The notes under the pieces were generated by a model. The model was not told the origin of the DNA. It made no database searches and was given only the letters and a program-made list of their open reading frames with translations. Shown here in pieces: positions 31,305-41,658 of a stretch of DNA of 49,085 nt. The stretch is from Pseudoneurospora amorphoporcata (lineage: Eukaryota; Ascomycota; Sordariomycetes; Sordariales; Sordariaceae). Position 1 is the first letter of the stretch; each line of letters starts with the position of its first letter. Location of the stretch: contig MU859243.1 of the NCBI GenBank assembly GCA_033297205.1, forward strand, positions 22,074 to 71,158, in the 5' to 3' direction. The position numbers were made by a program, and so were the translations under genes.

Positions 31305-34300
31305 CGGGCTGTGTTATCTATTATCGGTCTTGTTGGTTTTCTTGGAGAAGCGGTTCGGAACGGCGGTCGTTATGGTATTGATGACTTTGGTTCCCGTTGC
31401 GGAACTTGGACAGGGAGTCGGGGTCGATGACGGGGGAAACTGCTGTGTTTCTTGGGATGATGGAAGATCGAGGGGTGGTGTGACGGGTTGGACCGGGGCG
31501 AAACAGGCTGGTATGGTGGTGGTGCTAGATGGGATCGAAGCGAAACCTCATGGCAGAACTGATCATCGGCCTTAGTTAGGGCGGGCGGTGACAGTTGGAG
31601 AAGGACCAATCCCAGCGACGCGGCGGTGAAAAGGAAAGAAGGAAGGAAGGAAGCAAGCGGCCTCTTGTTGGCTACACCATGCGATGTTGACGTGTACCTT
31701 GGATATAAGTCGTGCCCGTGTTTCTCTCTCTTGTCTCTGTCTCTGTCTCTCTGCTGTCTTGGGCCCAAGTCTCGGATCTCGGAGATGTACGATACACCCT
31801 GACCCTAAACTTGACTGAATGAACCTCCAAAATTCCCCTTTGAGTCGGGTAGCAAAACGACACCCAGGTCTCCAATTGAAGATAGGGGTTAGCGCGTCTT
31901 TGCCAAGTATGTAACCAGGTAACTTTCATCCAGTTGAGAGCATGGCACAGGGAAGCGATCATGGACATCCAGCAGGGTAGACAGGGGCAGGGTGGCCATG
32001 GCGGTGGAAAAGAACGAAAGGAAGAACGGAAGAAGCGAAGGAAGGGGGGAAGGGAATCCACTCCCCTCCACTCCGTAGCCCGGGAATATTCCAGGGGAGG
32101 CCAGCAAGTGGAAGAGGTCGTGAATTGCACTATGTACACGTGTAGAGGAAAGAAGTCCAATGCCAAACACCAGTTTGTCAACAATGACAATGGGAAATAT
32201 CAGAAAAAATGATGAGGTGCACAGGGGCACCTGCACGAATCAACGACAAAGACCCCGCCTTTTCCCTTCCCGCCCATTCATCCCGTCTTTCCAATTGACG
32301 GTTGCCCAGCCAAACAAACAGTCAGTCAGGAAGCACAGCAAAGGCACAGCGTGTCTTGTGCCTTGCATTTTGGGGTCGGAACGGGGGGGTGTGCATCCAA
32401 GACTGCGGGCCCGTGCGGCCGGCTCTGTCTCTCTAACAATTTAGCGCGTCGCACCCTGCGCAAGGGACAACTCGCTACAGTGATGGTCAAAAATACTGTC
32501 CCCCACTCGTGCTCAATGCACTCACTATAGGGGGAAAACAGTAATTTTTTGACTATCAGTTTATCAATTGATTTGATACTCTGACGCCCACAACCAACAC
32601 GATACCTAGCACAACATCGTCAAAGCGAAGAAATATCGAGATGAACTGCTTCATCCTGTAAAGTTCATTGGGTAGACGATTGGCCGTGGTAGCCGGTAAC
32701 TTTATTCTAACATCGAAGCGCGGCACGAAACAACAATAACCAACAACCAACAATCACATAAAACCAAACCACCCTATCCAGATGAAACACAATGCCGGTA
32801 ACAGAATTGATCCAAACCGGAGCCTCTCCTCTTTCTTTCATAGGTGGTTGGGACATGATACCTCATTACCGCCCCATGGCACACTAACATCCCCGACCGA
32901 GATCACTGCAATATCTGTTGCATCTTATTAACGTACATACTTTACTTGAACTTGGCACGTGCCAACCCTTTTCCATTTAACGGTCTAGCCGACATCCGAT
33001 ATCTGGCAGTAGTCCAAACAACTCTGAGCGAAACCTAACACACCTGTGGAATCATATCTGAAGCCATCGCGGCCTTGGCAAAGTTGCACTTCCATGGACT
33101 TTCCATGGTAACATGTTTATGCTTTCCTCGACTCCGAGACCACCACATCTCAAGAACTCTTTACACTCCAATGTAGCTCACTATGGTGCATGGAAACACA
33201 GTCTTATACACCCATTTAATGATTTCCATGTCCATGTCGTGCACTCATCCACTCCTTTCTTAGAACGCCATCGTGACACCCGCCGGGACTGTGCTGTGCA
33301 GTGTGAGCAAACCAGACATGGCGTAACCACATCCCTCGAGAGTCTTCCAGTCAAACAGCGATAGAGAAACTCGTCGAGATAACTAGCTGGCGTTATAACT
33401 TGAACAGTACACTATGTTATGCATACGAGTTTGACAGCTACACACGCAACCTCAAACAACAATCCGAGAAGTGATCGACAATACAACCACCCAAAATCCA
33501 CCCACACCCATCTGTCAACAGGAAGATCAGCTGAACATCAAACATCCTCCACATCCTCCCGCCTGCTAAACCTGCCTCATCATGCGATCCGGGTCTCTAG
33601 GTCCGTCCATACACTACAAGACCGATACACGAGGCTGAAATCCACATCAATCGTGCAGTTCAGCCTCAAGGAGCAGCCTTCGTATAAATTTTCCGCTTTC
33701 CACTTTGGTTATGTCAGCTCCGAAGCCTCTTGCTCCAGTGTCCCACCCAGCCAGTGGCTTACTCGAATGGGCTTGCTTGTGTCCTACGATGCACGAGACA
33801 TGGAAAACGAAGAAGCAACATGACACAAAATTATCGTGAGTGAGGACATGCCTAACCTCGGATGGAAAGATGGCCGTGAATGTCTTTCGGTGAAACATCG
33901 CTGAAAATGCACACTCGATCCTGTGAAGTGGAAGTGGTAGCAAAAAGCAAGTGTACTAAACCTAACTCAACACACAAAAACGCCATCTAATGCGCCCTTC
34001 CAACCAACCACAACCTCCTATATCCATTCTTCCGTCCCATCTTCGTCCCATCTTCATCCTTCCTCGCTCGTCCTTATCAATTTCTTTGTAGGAAACTGAT
34101 GCGCTGAATGCCAGAAAACAAAAACCCAACAATATGAAGAGGGAAAGCTAAAATACAACTCGTAAAAAAAGAAAGAAGAGCCTGATTCGATACCCTAACC
34201 CCGCTACCCATTAGAATGGTGTTGTTGTGTTGTGATGTGGTGAGATTTATGCTTTTTGTATACCTGACCCCCATGACAATGAGAAAAGCCAGGCTTCTTG

Positions 34301-34397
34301 TTGGTTTGTTTGTTCATGATTGATTTATAAGACAAAGTGTTCGTGTCCTGTCCCGCACCTTTACTTACACTCAACTCACGCTCTCACCCACTCATTC
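31305..34397. other. 3.1-kb interval, no supported gene
   Basis: Upstream of the SOG2-like start and downstream of the iap-1 stop. CT-rich repeats (TCTCTGTC type, about 31721-31758) and purine/pyrimidine-rich stretches near 31990-32055 are seen. Frames of 100-170 codons overlap on both strands and match nothing I recognise. The part near 31305 may be a long 5' leader. Confidence 0.45.
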
Positions 34398-37061
34398 CTA
34401 CGCGGGCACAGGAGGCGGCGGGGCCGGTCCCGGACCGCTGTCGCCCGGGGGCGGCACATCACCGGGTAGAGGTGGTAGGGGGAGGCCCGGCTCCAGGGTG
34501 TCGCTGGGCTTGGGGATGGACATGGGCCCTGGTGGCACCGAGATGCGATCCTGCAACTTCTCTCCCCGAATCACCCTCTCGACCTCCTTCTTGTCCAGCG
34601 TCTCGTACTCCACGAGCGCCTTGGCCAAGAAGTCGAGTTCCTTCCTCTTTTCGGTGAGCAGGTTACGCGCACGCTCGTAGGACTCATCCAGAACTCTCTT
34701 CACCTCGGACTCGACCATCGCCCTGGTCTCGGAGCTGAGCTGGTTGTACTTGCGGAGGTACTCGACAGGGCCGAGCTTCTCAGACATGCCGAGTTGAGCA
34801 ACCATCTGCCAGGCGGTTCTGGTGGCCATGTCAAGATCCTAGATGAAGTGTTAGTCGGCCTGTCAAATCAAGTCGAGTAGTGGGGGAAGAACGTACAGCG
34901 CTAACACCGCTGGTCACAAGCTCGTTACCGTAGACAATTTCCTCAGCGACCTTGCCGCCCATGGCACGGTCAATCATGCCCAAGTAGTCCCTGACAGTGT
35001 ACGAGTGCTTGTCCATCTCGGGGAGGTAGGCAGTGTGGCCAAGAGTCTGACCACGAGGAAGGATGGTGACCTTGTAGAGCGAGCTTGCGCTGTCCTTGGC
35101 GTAATATCCGACGAGGGCGTGGCCGGCCTCATGATAGGCAGTCATCTCTTTTTCCTTGGCTGTGATAACCATACTACGCTTCTCGGCACCCATGATGACC
35201 TTGTCCTTTGCCCACTCGAAATCCTTTTGAGTAACAGACTGAGCCTTCAACTTGCTGGCGTGAATAGCAGCCTGGTTGACAATGTTTTCCAGCTCGGCAC
35301 CAGAAAGACCCGAAGTCCTGGAAGCGATGGCCTCCAGGTTGACATCAGCGGCAGCCTTGATGCGCTTGGCGTGATGCTGGAGAATGGCCATGCGGCCACG
35401 GACATCGGGAAGAGAGACAACGACATTGCGATCGAAACGGCCGGGACGGGTAAGCGCCTTATCAAGAGACTCGGGGAAGTTGGTGGCGCCGATGATGATC
35501 ACACCACTGTTCTGCTCGAAACCGTCCAACTCGGTAAGAAGCTGGTTGAGAGTCTGACGTACGTAGGTAGCGTCTCTGGAGTTACGCCTGCCACCGATAG
35601 CGTCAAGTTCGTCAATGAAAACAATTGAGGGAGCCTTGGCCTTGGCGGCAGCAAAGAGATCACGAACACGCTTTGCGCCAACACCGACGTAGACCTCTTC
35701 GAATTCAGAACCAGACATGTTGAAGAAGGGAACGCCAGCTTCGCCAGCGACAGCACGAGCCAGAAGAGTTTTACCAGTACCGGGGGGTCCAACGAGCAAC
35801 ACACCCTTGGGGAGCTTGCCACCAAGAGTAGAGTACTTCTCGGGGTTGCGTAAGAAGTCAATAAGTTCCTGAAGCTCTTCCTTGGCCTCGTCGCAACCGT
35901 GGACATCAGCGAAGCGAGCCTTCTGATTCTCGGGTTTGACCTCGTTGGCCTCGAGCTTGCCGCCGGGGCGCTTAATGCTGCTCAAGCCCTCGAAGACCAT
36001 AGTGATGACAACCATGCTGAGATACGTGAAGAGAGTGAACCACATGAGAAACTTGACCCATCTCAGGGCAGCGCTTCCGAAACTTTCATCAACCACGATA
36101 TGGAGAGGACCAGTCTTGGCACCAGCAGCGACGGGCTTGACCATGGCCATGTTTCCGCCACTGTGCTGAGCAGCAGCGGCGGTACCAGCGGCATGGATCT
36201 GGCTAGCGGTGAAACCGGAAGGGTGATAGACAGTGTTATCGACAGTAGCCTTGTTCGCAGGCGTGTAGGGTTGACCGGAGGAGATGGCAAGGGCGCGCTG
36301 GTAGATCTGGTCTACTTGCTCGTTCGTAGCGAAGCGTCCAGACTGATATCTCTCGATAATGATAGCAGGCATGTTCGCCTTAAGAAGAGCCTGGTAGAAA
36401 GCGTACTGAGCACCGGCGCTGGTTGGGAACTGGTTGGCAGCAGCCTCGCGAGCAGCCAGAAGGCTATGCGAAAGACCACCGTTTCCAAAGTTGCGGACCT
36501 GGAGAGTGAAACCGAGAGGAGAGTGTACTGGGGAACGGAAGAAAGACGGAATCCGACCGGGCTGGTGAGTGCTCATGGACCGGAGGGTGTTGACAGTGCC
36601 AATGGGCCTCGCCATGAGCGCCGAGAACGAACGGCAGAAGAGGGGGTTCGCCATGGCGAGCTGGCGGGAAGACATGCTTGAAATTTCCGAAAAGATGTTT
36701 GTAGGCGCAGCATTTGCTAGACCCTGAGGGACAACGGTCTGGAGGAGAGGCGCGTTTCTCAGGAAGGCGGGGAGAGCCGAGGAGCTTGAAGCTTCGCGCG
36801 CGGGGGAGCTAGCAAGCTCGCGGGAGGCGTTCGAGGACGTCGTCGAGCTGTGAGAGTCGAGGGATCTGTGGGGATGTTGTTGCGCCCTAAGGGAGGTCGG
36901 TAACCTGAAGGGAACGGTCAAGGTTGTCGCGATGGATGGCCACAACTCTGTGGTTGCCGCCGCGATGGTCTAGCAGGCGCGCGGAGGGGTCAGCTTCCCT
37001 CTGATAAAAGAAGACGGGATTGGGCAAGACTTACCGGCAGCCCACTTGCGTGGAAAGCCAT
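34398..37061 (-). CDS. iap-1: Mitochondrial i-AAA (FtsH/Yme1-type) zinc metalloprotease
   Basis: Three exons, 37061-37035 (only 27 nt), 36969-34897 and 34838-34398, encode 846 aa. Introns are 65 nt (GTAAGT...GAAGCTGACC...GCTAG) and 58 nt (GTACGT...GACTAACACTT...TAG). The ATG lies in the tiny first exon (CACCATGG); the long frame itself has only non-ATG codons at its head. The N-terminus is rich in Arg/Ser/Ala without acidic residues, fitting a mitochondrial presequence. One transmembrane stretch lies at ~316-335. AAA motifs: Walker A GPPGTGKT (403-410), Walker B FIDELDA, and the second region of homology ending RPGRFDR. The protease motif HEAGH is at 622-626; the third zinc ligand is probably the Asp of SGVSADLDMAT, whose codons are joined by splicing of intron 2. 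The single membrane span points to an intermembrane-space-facing i-AAA enzyme. The C-terminus is Pro-rich. Longer than I recall for N. crassa IAP-1, mainly at the ends. Confidence 0.93.
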
Positions 37062-37714
37062 GGTGGTTTGTTTGCACCCACTCTGTCTGTTTGCGACAGA
37101 TGCGAAGGAGCGGATATCTCACAATGACCGACCTAGTGTTTGGTTGCGGTGTGTCAGTGCCAGTCAGTGGCAGACAGACTGCAGTGATGCAGAGGACGGG
37201 AACTGTTGAGCAAGTGGCTGCGCTTGATTAGCTGATCAATGGCCACAACCCGCCCGCCTTGGCAGGTGGCGGCCGGACCCCGAGTTTTCCCTTTTTCTGT
37301 AACACCGAGCTCTGGGAGTCAGTGTTCTTGCCACCTTAGACATCTGGGCTCCCGCACTGCTACACTAAAAGCTCGGTGCGCATATTGCTCCACAACGTTA
37401 CGTAGTTCTTTAGTTACCTAGGCAGGGAGCAATTTAGGAATGCACTATCAACAGGCGCCGACAGCGGAGTCCTCACACGTGACTTGGCGTTTGGCACGAA
37501 GAGTCTCGTCGCGTCACGAAAGTCGGCTTGTTTTGTTCACTTTCATGACCAAGAGACCTTGGTGGTTTCATGATAAAACAACTTGTACACTTTTTGGGTT
37601 CGAAACATTAGCCTACGAGGAGTACAAATACAACACCTACTTCTGAATCACCACTCTACTAGCTTTTGCAAAACAAGTAACCAAATCATCTCCGGACAGT
37701 GAGAAGAAGCCAAG
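37062..37714. promoter_or_regulatory. Divergent promoter interval iap-1 / orc6
   Basis: 653 bp between divergent start codons. No element identified with confidence. A short frame with ATG upstream of orc6 (37440-37646) has no family resemblance and is not called. Confidence 0.4.
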
Positions 37715-39083
37715 ATGAATCGCTCTATAGAACAGGCGCTCTTATCACTATTGCCAACTCACAATACCAATCTCCCACAACCACTCGTGGACCTCGCCAG
37801 CTCACTCCTCGCCCAGTCCCGCCATAGAGCGAGCACACTCAAAGCCGAAGAAGAGGTCGCACGCACTTATGCCTGCGCCCACCTCGCATGTGACAGGTAC
37901 ATCTCATCTCATCTCATCTCACGCACTCTTCAACACCACATCACTAACACATTATCTCAGACTCAAAATAACCCTCAACCTCCCCCCAATCGACCCCCGC
38001 CCCCCGATCCCTCCACGCATCTACAAACGCCTGTACTCCCATCTATCCAACATCCTTCCCTCCACCTCTTCGACCCCTGGCCGCGGAACCCCCAGAAAGT
38101 CAGAACCAACCACTACCACTCCCCGAAGCCAACGGACACTCAACAAAACCCCCACCTCCCGACTCCGCGACCAAGCCACAAATCGCCATGATGACCTCAC
38201 CGCTTCCCCCTCAGCAGGACGAAGCACCCGCTCAGCTGGTGGCAGGACAGCGATGCCCGGTACTACAGGGAAAGGAAAAGAGAAAGAGAAGCCCCTCCAT
38301 CCATTCCGCGGCACACTCTTTCCCCGCAAAGCTGGCACCTCCGCCGGTGCTGGCCAGGGGTTGCCAGGATGGATGAAACCCACCCTCCGCTTCCTCCTCA
38401 AGGAACTCGGTCCGGCACACATCGGTCCCCTAGTAATGTCTGGCATAGAATCGATCGTTGCCCCTCGCGGCCAGCGAACGGAGGACGAGTGGGTGAATGC
38501 CAACTTGGTCTCGCTGTTGGGTGCGCTCTACCTGTTTGTTTGGCGCGGAGTTACCTGGCCGGGAACGGACATTGACGAGGGTGAATACGTGGCTATGAGG
38601 AAAAAGGTTGCGATGACGCTGAAGAAGGCGAGGGACCAGGTGAAGGTGGCTGTTAAAGTTGGGGAAGTGGAAGAGCAGGATGAGGTTGAGGATGAGGAGA
38701 AGGTGTGGGAGGGTTGGGGACATGTAAAGCTAAAAGATTTGGATCTGGCTACGTTGCATATTGGGAGGGCAGGGTGGTTGGAGATGGATTGGGCTGCTGG
38801 GGTGGAGGATTTGGCGAGGACGGTTCTTGACAAAGTGGACCAGGATGCCTCCTTTGCGGATGGGCAGGGTTCAAATAAGCTTGAAGTTTTCCGCGCTGGG
38901 CAGGGGGATAGCATGTTCCAGGATCGGTATGATTATCTCGGCGAGCGCAAACAGAAGGAATATGCGATTTGGAAGCAGGGGATTCTGAGGAAGATCAAGG
39001 CGCTGGAGAATCCATCTGCTAGCAGCACGACCGCGACGCCGCGGAAGAGGAAAGTCCCGGAGGCCAATATGGACATCGATTGA
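37715..39083 (+). CDS. orc6: Origin recognition complex subunit 6
   Basis: Exons 37715-37896 and 37961-39083, with a 64-nt intron (GTACAT...CACTAACAC...CTCAG) that contains four ATCTC units, encode 434 aa. The N-terminus MNRSIEQALLSLLP, a helical stretch LKAEEEVARTYACAHLACDR and, after splicing, LKITLNLPPIDPRPPIPPRIYKRLY form the first TFIIB/cyclin-like fold typical of fungal Orc6. A Ser/Thr/Pro/Arg-rich linker follows (about residues 100-180) with several S/T-P sites, possible cyclin-kinase targets. A second helical domain runs from about residue 195 (PGWMKPTLRFLLKELGPAHIG...). The C-terminal ~40 residues are basic (TPRKRKVPEAN). Orc6 is part of the ORC that loads MCM helicase at origins. 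The stop lies 102 bp from the convergent reductase stop. Confidence 0.9.
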
Positions 39084-39185
39084 CGAACGTGACACAGGCT
39101 GGTCAAAGGAAGCATAAATGATATACCCAGGTTCGCACCCAGAAAAGTCTTCTTTAACTATTCCCTCTATCATGTCGTAAATGTC

Positions 39186-40578
39186 TTACGCACCACGCTC
39201 CTTCAAACTCCGAACCGTATCAACAACCATCTGCTCCAAGCTAATAAAGTCAATCTTCAACAGCTCGTTCGTCCTCTTGTTATCAATCTTGAACCGCTTA
39301 TCAGCCGGCGGCAGCTCGCCGCTCTTGAGCGCTTCTTCGTCTTCGGGGAACTTATCCGCATACTCGGGAAAATTCTTGCGCGCGATCCGCGCAATCTCGC
39401 TATTGCTGAACATGCCTGCGGTGGTAAATAATCTCTTCCCTCCGGCCTCGGGAACCTCCAACCCAGCACGAATATGCGCCCTCGCGACGTCACGCACGTC
39501 AATCCAGACGATCCCGGCACCGGTGGAGGGCACCGCCTTCTTCCACTTACCCTGCAGCAGGTCGACGATGCGCTCGTTGCTGGTGTTGATGCTGCTCAGG
39601 CTGGCGAGGTGGTGGATGACGGGACCGAAGACCATGGGCGGGGTGATGGTCGCCAGGTCGAACTTGACGTTGTTGGCGGGATCCTTGACGAAATCCCAGG
39701 CGGCCTTCTCGGCCAGCGTCTTGGAGGCCCGGTAGGCCGTCATGGGGTGGCGGTGGATGTCGTCGATGGTCACCGGGTTCCACGAGTCCTCGTTGAAGGT
39801 GTGGTTGGGGTCCGTGATCTTGTCTTCGTCCATGACGGAGGCGAAGGAGGAGGTGATGACGACGCGGCGGACGGTAGGCGCGGAGCGGGCGAGGGCTTTG
39901 AGGATGCCCGTGGTGCCGTTGACGGCGGGGTCGATGAGTTCGGTCTTGGGGTCCTCTGTTATGTTGTTAGCAAATGCTCCCACTGATCAGCTGGATGTGT
40001 TCGGGTTACTCACGGAACTTGAAGTGGAAAGGCGAAGCAGTGTGCAGCACAACCTCGAGACCAGGCTCCTTCACGACCTCATCGAACGCATTGAGCTTGG
40101 CGATATCGGGAACAATGACGACCTTGAGCTCGCCGCTGCTGGCCTTGTCGGGGTAGGCCTCGCGGATCTTCTGCGCCTTGTCCTCGGACCGGACTGTGGT
40201 GACGACGGTGTGGCCCTTGGCGAGCAGCTGCTCGAGGATGTGGGCTGTTCATAGAAGTCGTTAGCCCTCATATATTGCTCCTTTATGTCCCAAGTGCTGT
40301 ATGTCTGTGCATATTGTATTCTTCCTCTTCCGGTCGTTCCGTGTACGGCGATGGTGTACACATCTATCTCCTCTCCAGTTTCGAGCCTTTATAGAGTATC
40401 AAAGCATCATGGTTCGCACTTACCAGCAATAAAGCCCGAGCCACCTGTAGAGAGAAATCATGAACGGTCAGCAATCCGCACTTCACAATTCACACCAAAT
40501 TAGGTTGCCTTCAAATGCGAAGAGGGAAAAAAAAAATAAAAAAAAAGCAAACTCACCAGTCAACAGAACCTTGGTCAT
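39186..40578 (-). CDS. Extended SDR reductase (GRE2/dihydroflavonol-reductase-like)
   Basis: Four exons, 40578-40557 (22 nt), 40444-40424 (21 nt), 40244-40014 and 39955-39186, encode 347 aa in one frame. Introns are 112, 179 and 58 nt with GTGAGT, GTAAGT and GTGAGT donors and CAG acceptors. The NAD(P)-binding motif TGGSGFIAAH is assembled from exons 1, 2 and 3. Downstream are HTASPFHF, ITSSFASVMD (catalytic Ser region) and YRASKTLAEKA with the YxxxK pair. TPPMVFGP and DVRDVARAHIRA are also family motifs. Fungal relatives (Gre2, aldehyde/ketone reductases) reduce carbonyl compounds with NADPH. Substrate is not inferable. Adjacent genes are unrelated, so it is not obviously part of a metabolite cluster. 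Confidence 0.9.
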
Positions 40579-41658
40579 TTTGTCTTTTGTTGTACGAAAC
40601 GTAGGAGAACACAAGATAGGTATCAAGATGCGTGAAGAGAAAGCAATGTGTATAGAGAAAAAGAACAAAAGAACAATAACGACGATGATCCCCTCCCTCT
40701 CTGCCGGGCTCTCGTCCCGTTTATGAATACCGCTTAGCTTAGTAACGGTTCGAAGCTCCCCGCACTCCGATCTACATCCCGAACGCCCTGTCCGTTAAGT
40801 CGTGAACCCCCACGGAACATCATTTGTTCCCCATTCCCCATTCCTCATTCCCCAATCCCCAATCCCCAATCCCTATCATAAACCCGAAATAAAACACTCC
40901 CATACGAGTCCGATCCCCCGCGACTTCGGCGTTTCCCAGCCGGATGATGTGAACTGTACTAGCCCCGCCGTGCCTCGCCTAAGGTGTGGTGGGGTTTTAC
41001 TAAGCTGCCTATGATTTTAGCGTGGGGAAAACGTCATTGATACGCTCGCTACTTTTTGCACCGAGATTTGTACAGTGGGCGATAAAGAAGAGTGTGTGAT
41101 ACGAATTGTGTTAACTCCGAAGGTTGGTTTAACACCGTCTACGCTCTACAAAGATCTACCGTCTGTACAGCTTCAGATCGGAATTTTTGGATCTGACTTG
41201 GAAAAATCAATTTCGTATTACTGTCTGTCGGTGACAATGTGAGCTGAATTAGGCCGTTGAAGTATGCTTACCAACCTAACCACTCCAGTTAAGACCGACA
41301 TCTTGACTCTTGTCCGATGTACGCCTGTGTCATTTGTATGCTATTAGGAATATGCCGAAGCCACTGCTTAAAGTGTATGAAGTGTATGGAGTGTATGGAG
41401 TGTATGAAGTGTACAACCTCAATGTAATCCCACAATTTCTTCCATCTTTGCCTCGAATGACCCCGTTCCCCTCCTTGTTTTCAAAGATCATCGATCACAA
41501 ATCCCCAGTGAACCCCAATTCATTAACAAAGATATTTACGCTTCTCGTATTCCTCCTATGTCCTATTCCGCTGATGATTCATATCATGCCTACCAAGCCA
41601 AAATGCGTGTCTATGTAGATAGGCAACACCCAAGTCATAACTGCAACGACGAGAACTC
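40579..41658. other. Intergenic with short tandem repeats
   Basis: Holds the reductase promoter and the 3' side of ufd2. CATTCC/CCAATC-type repeats lie at about 40835-40875 and a 9-bp tandem repeat at 41372-41412. No supported gene. Confidence 0.5.
41372..41412. repeat. 9-bp tandem repeat, about 4.5 units
   Basis: AGTGTATGA/AGTGTATGG units in tandem, differing only by A/G at the last base. Confidence 0.9.

Noticed and set aside
34170..34215. Possible tRNA T-arm (GATTCGATACC)
   Set aside because: The loop does not fit GTTCRANNC on either strand and no acceptor or anticodon stem can be drawn.
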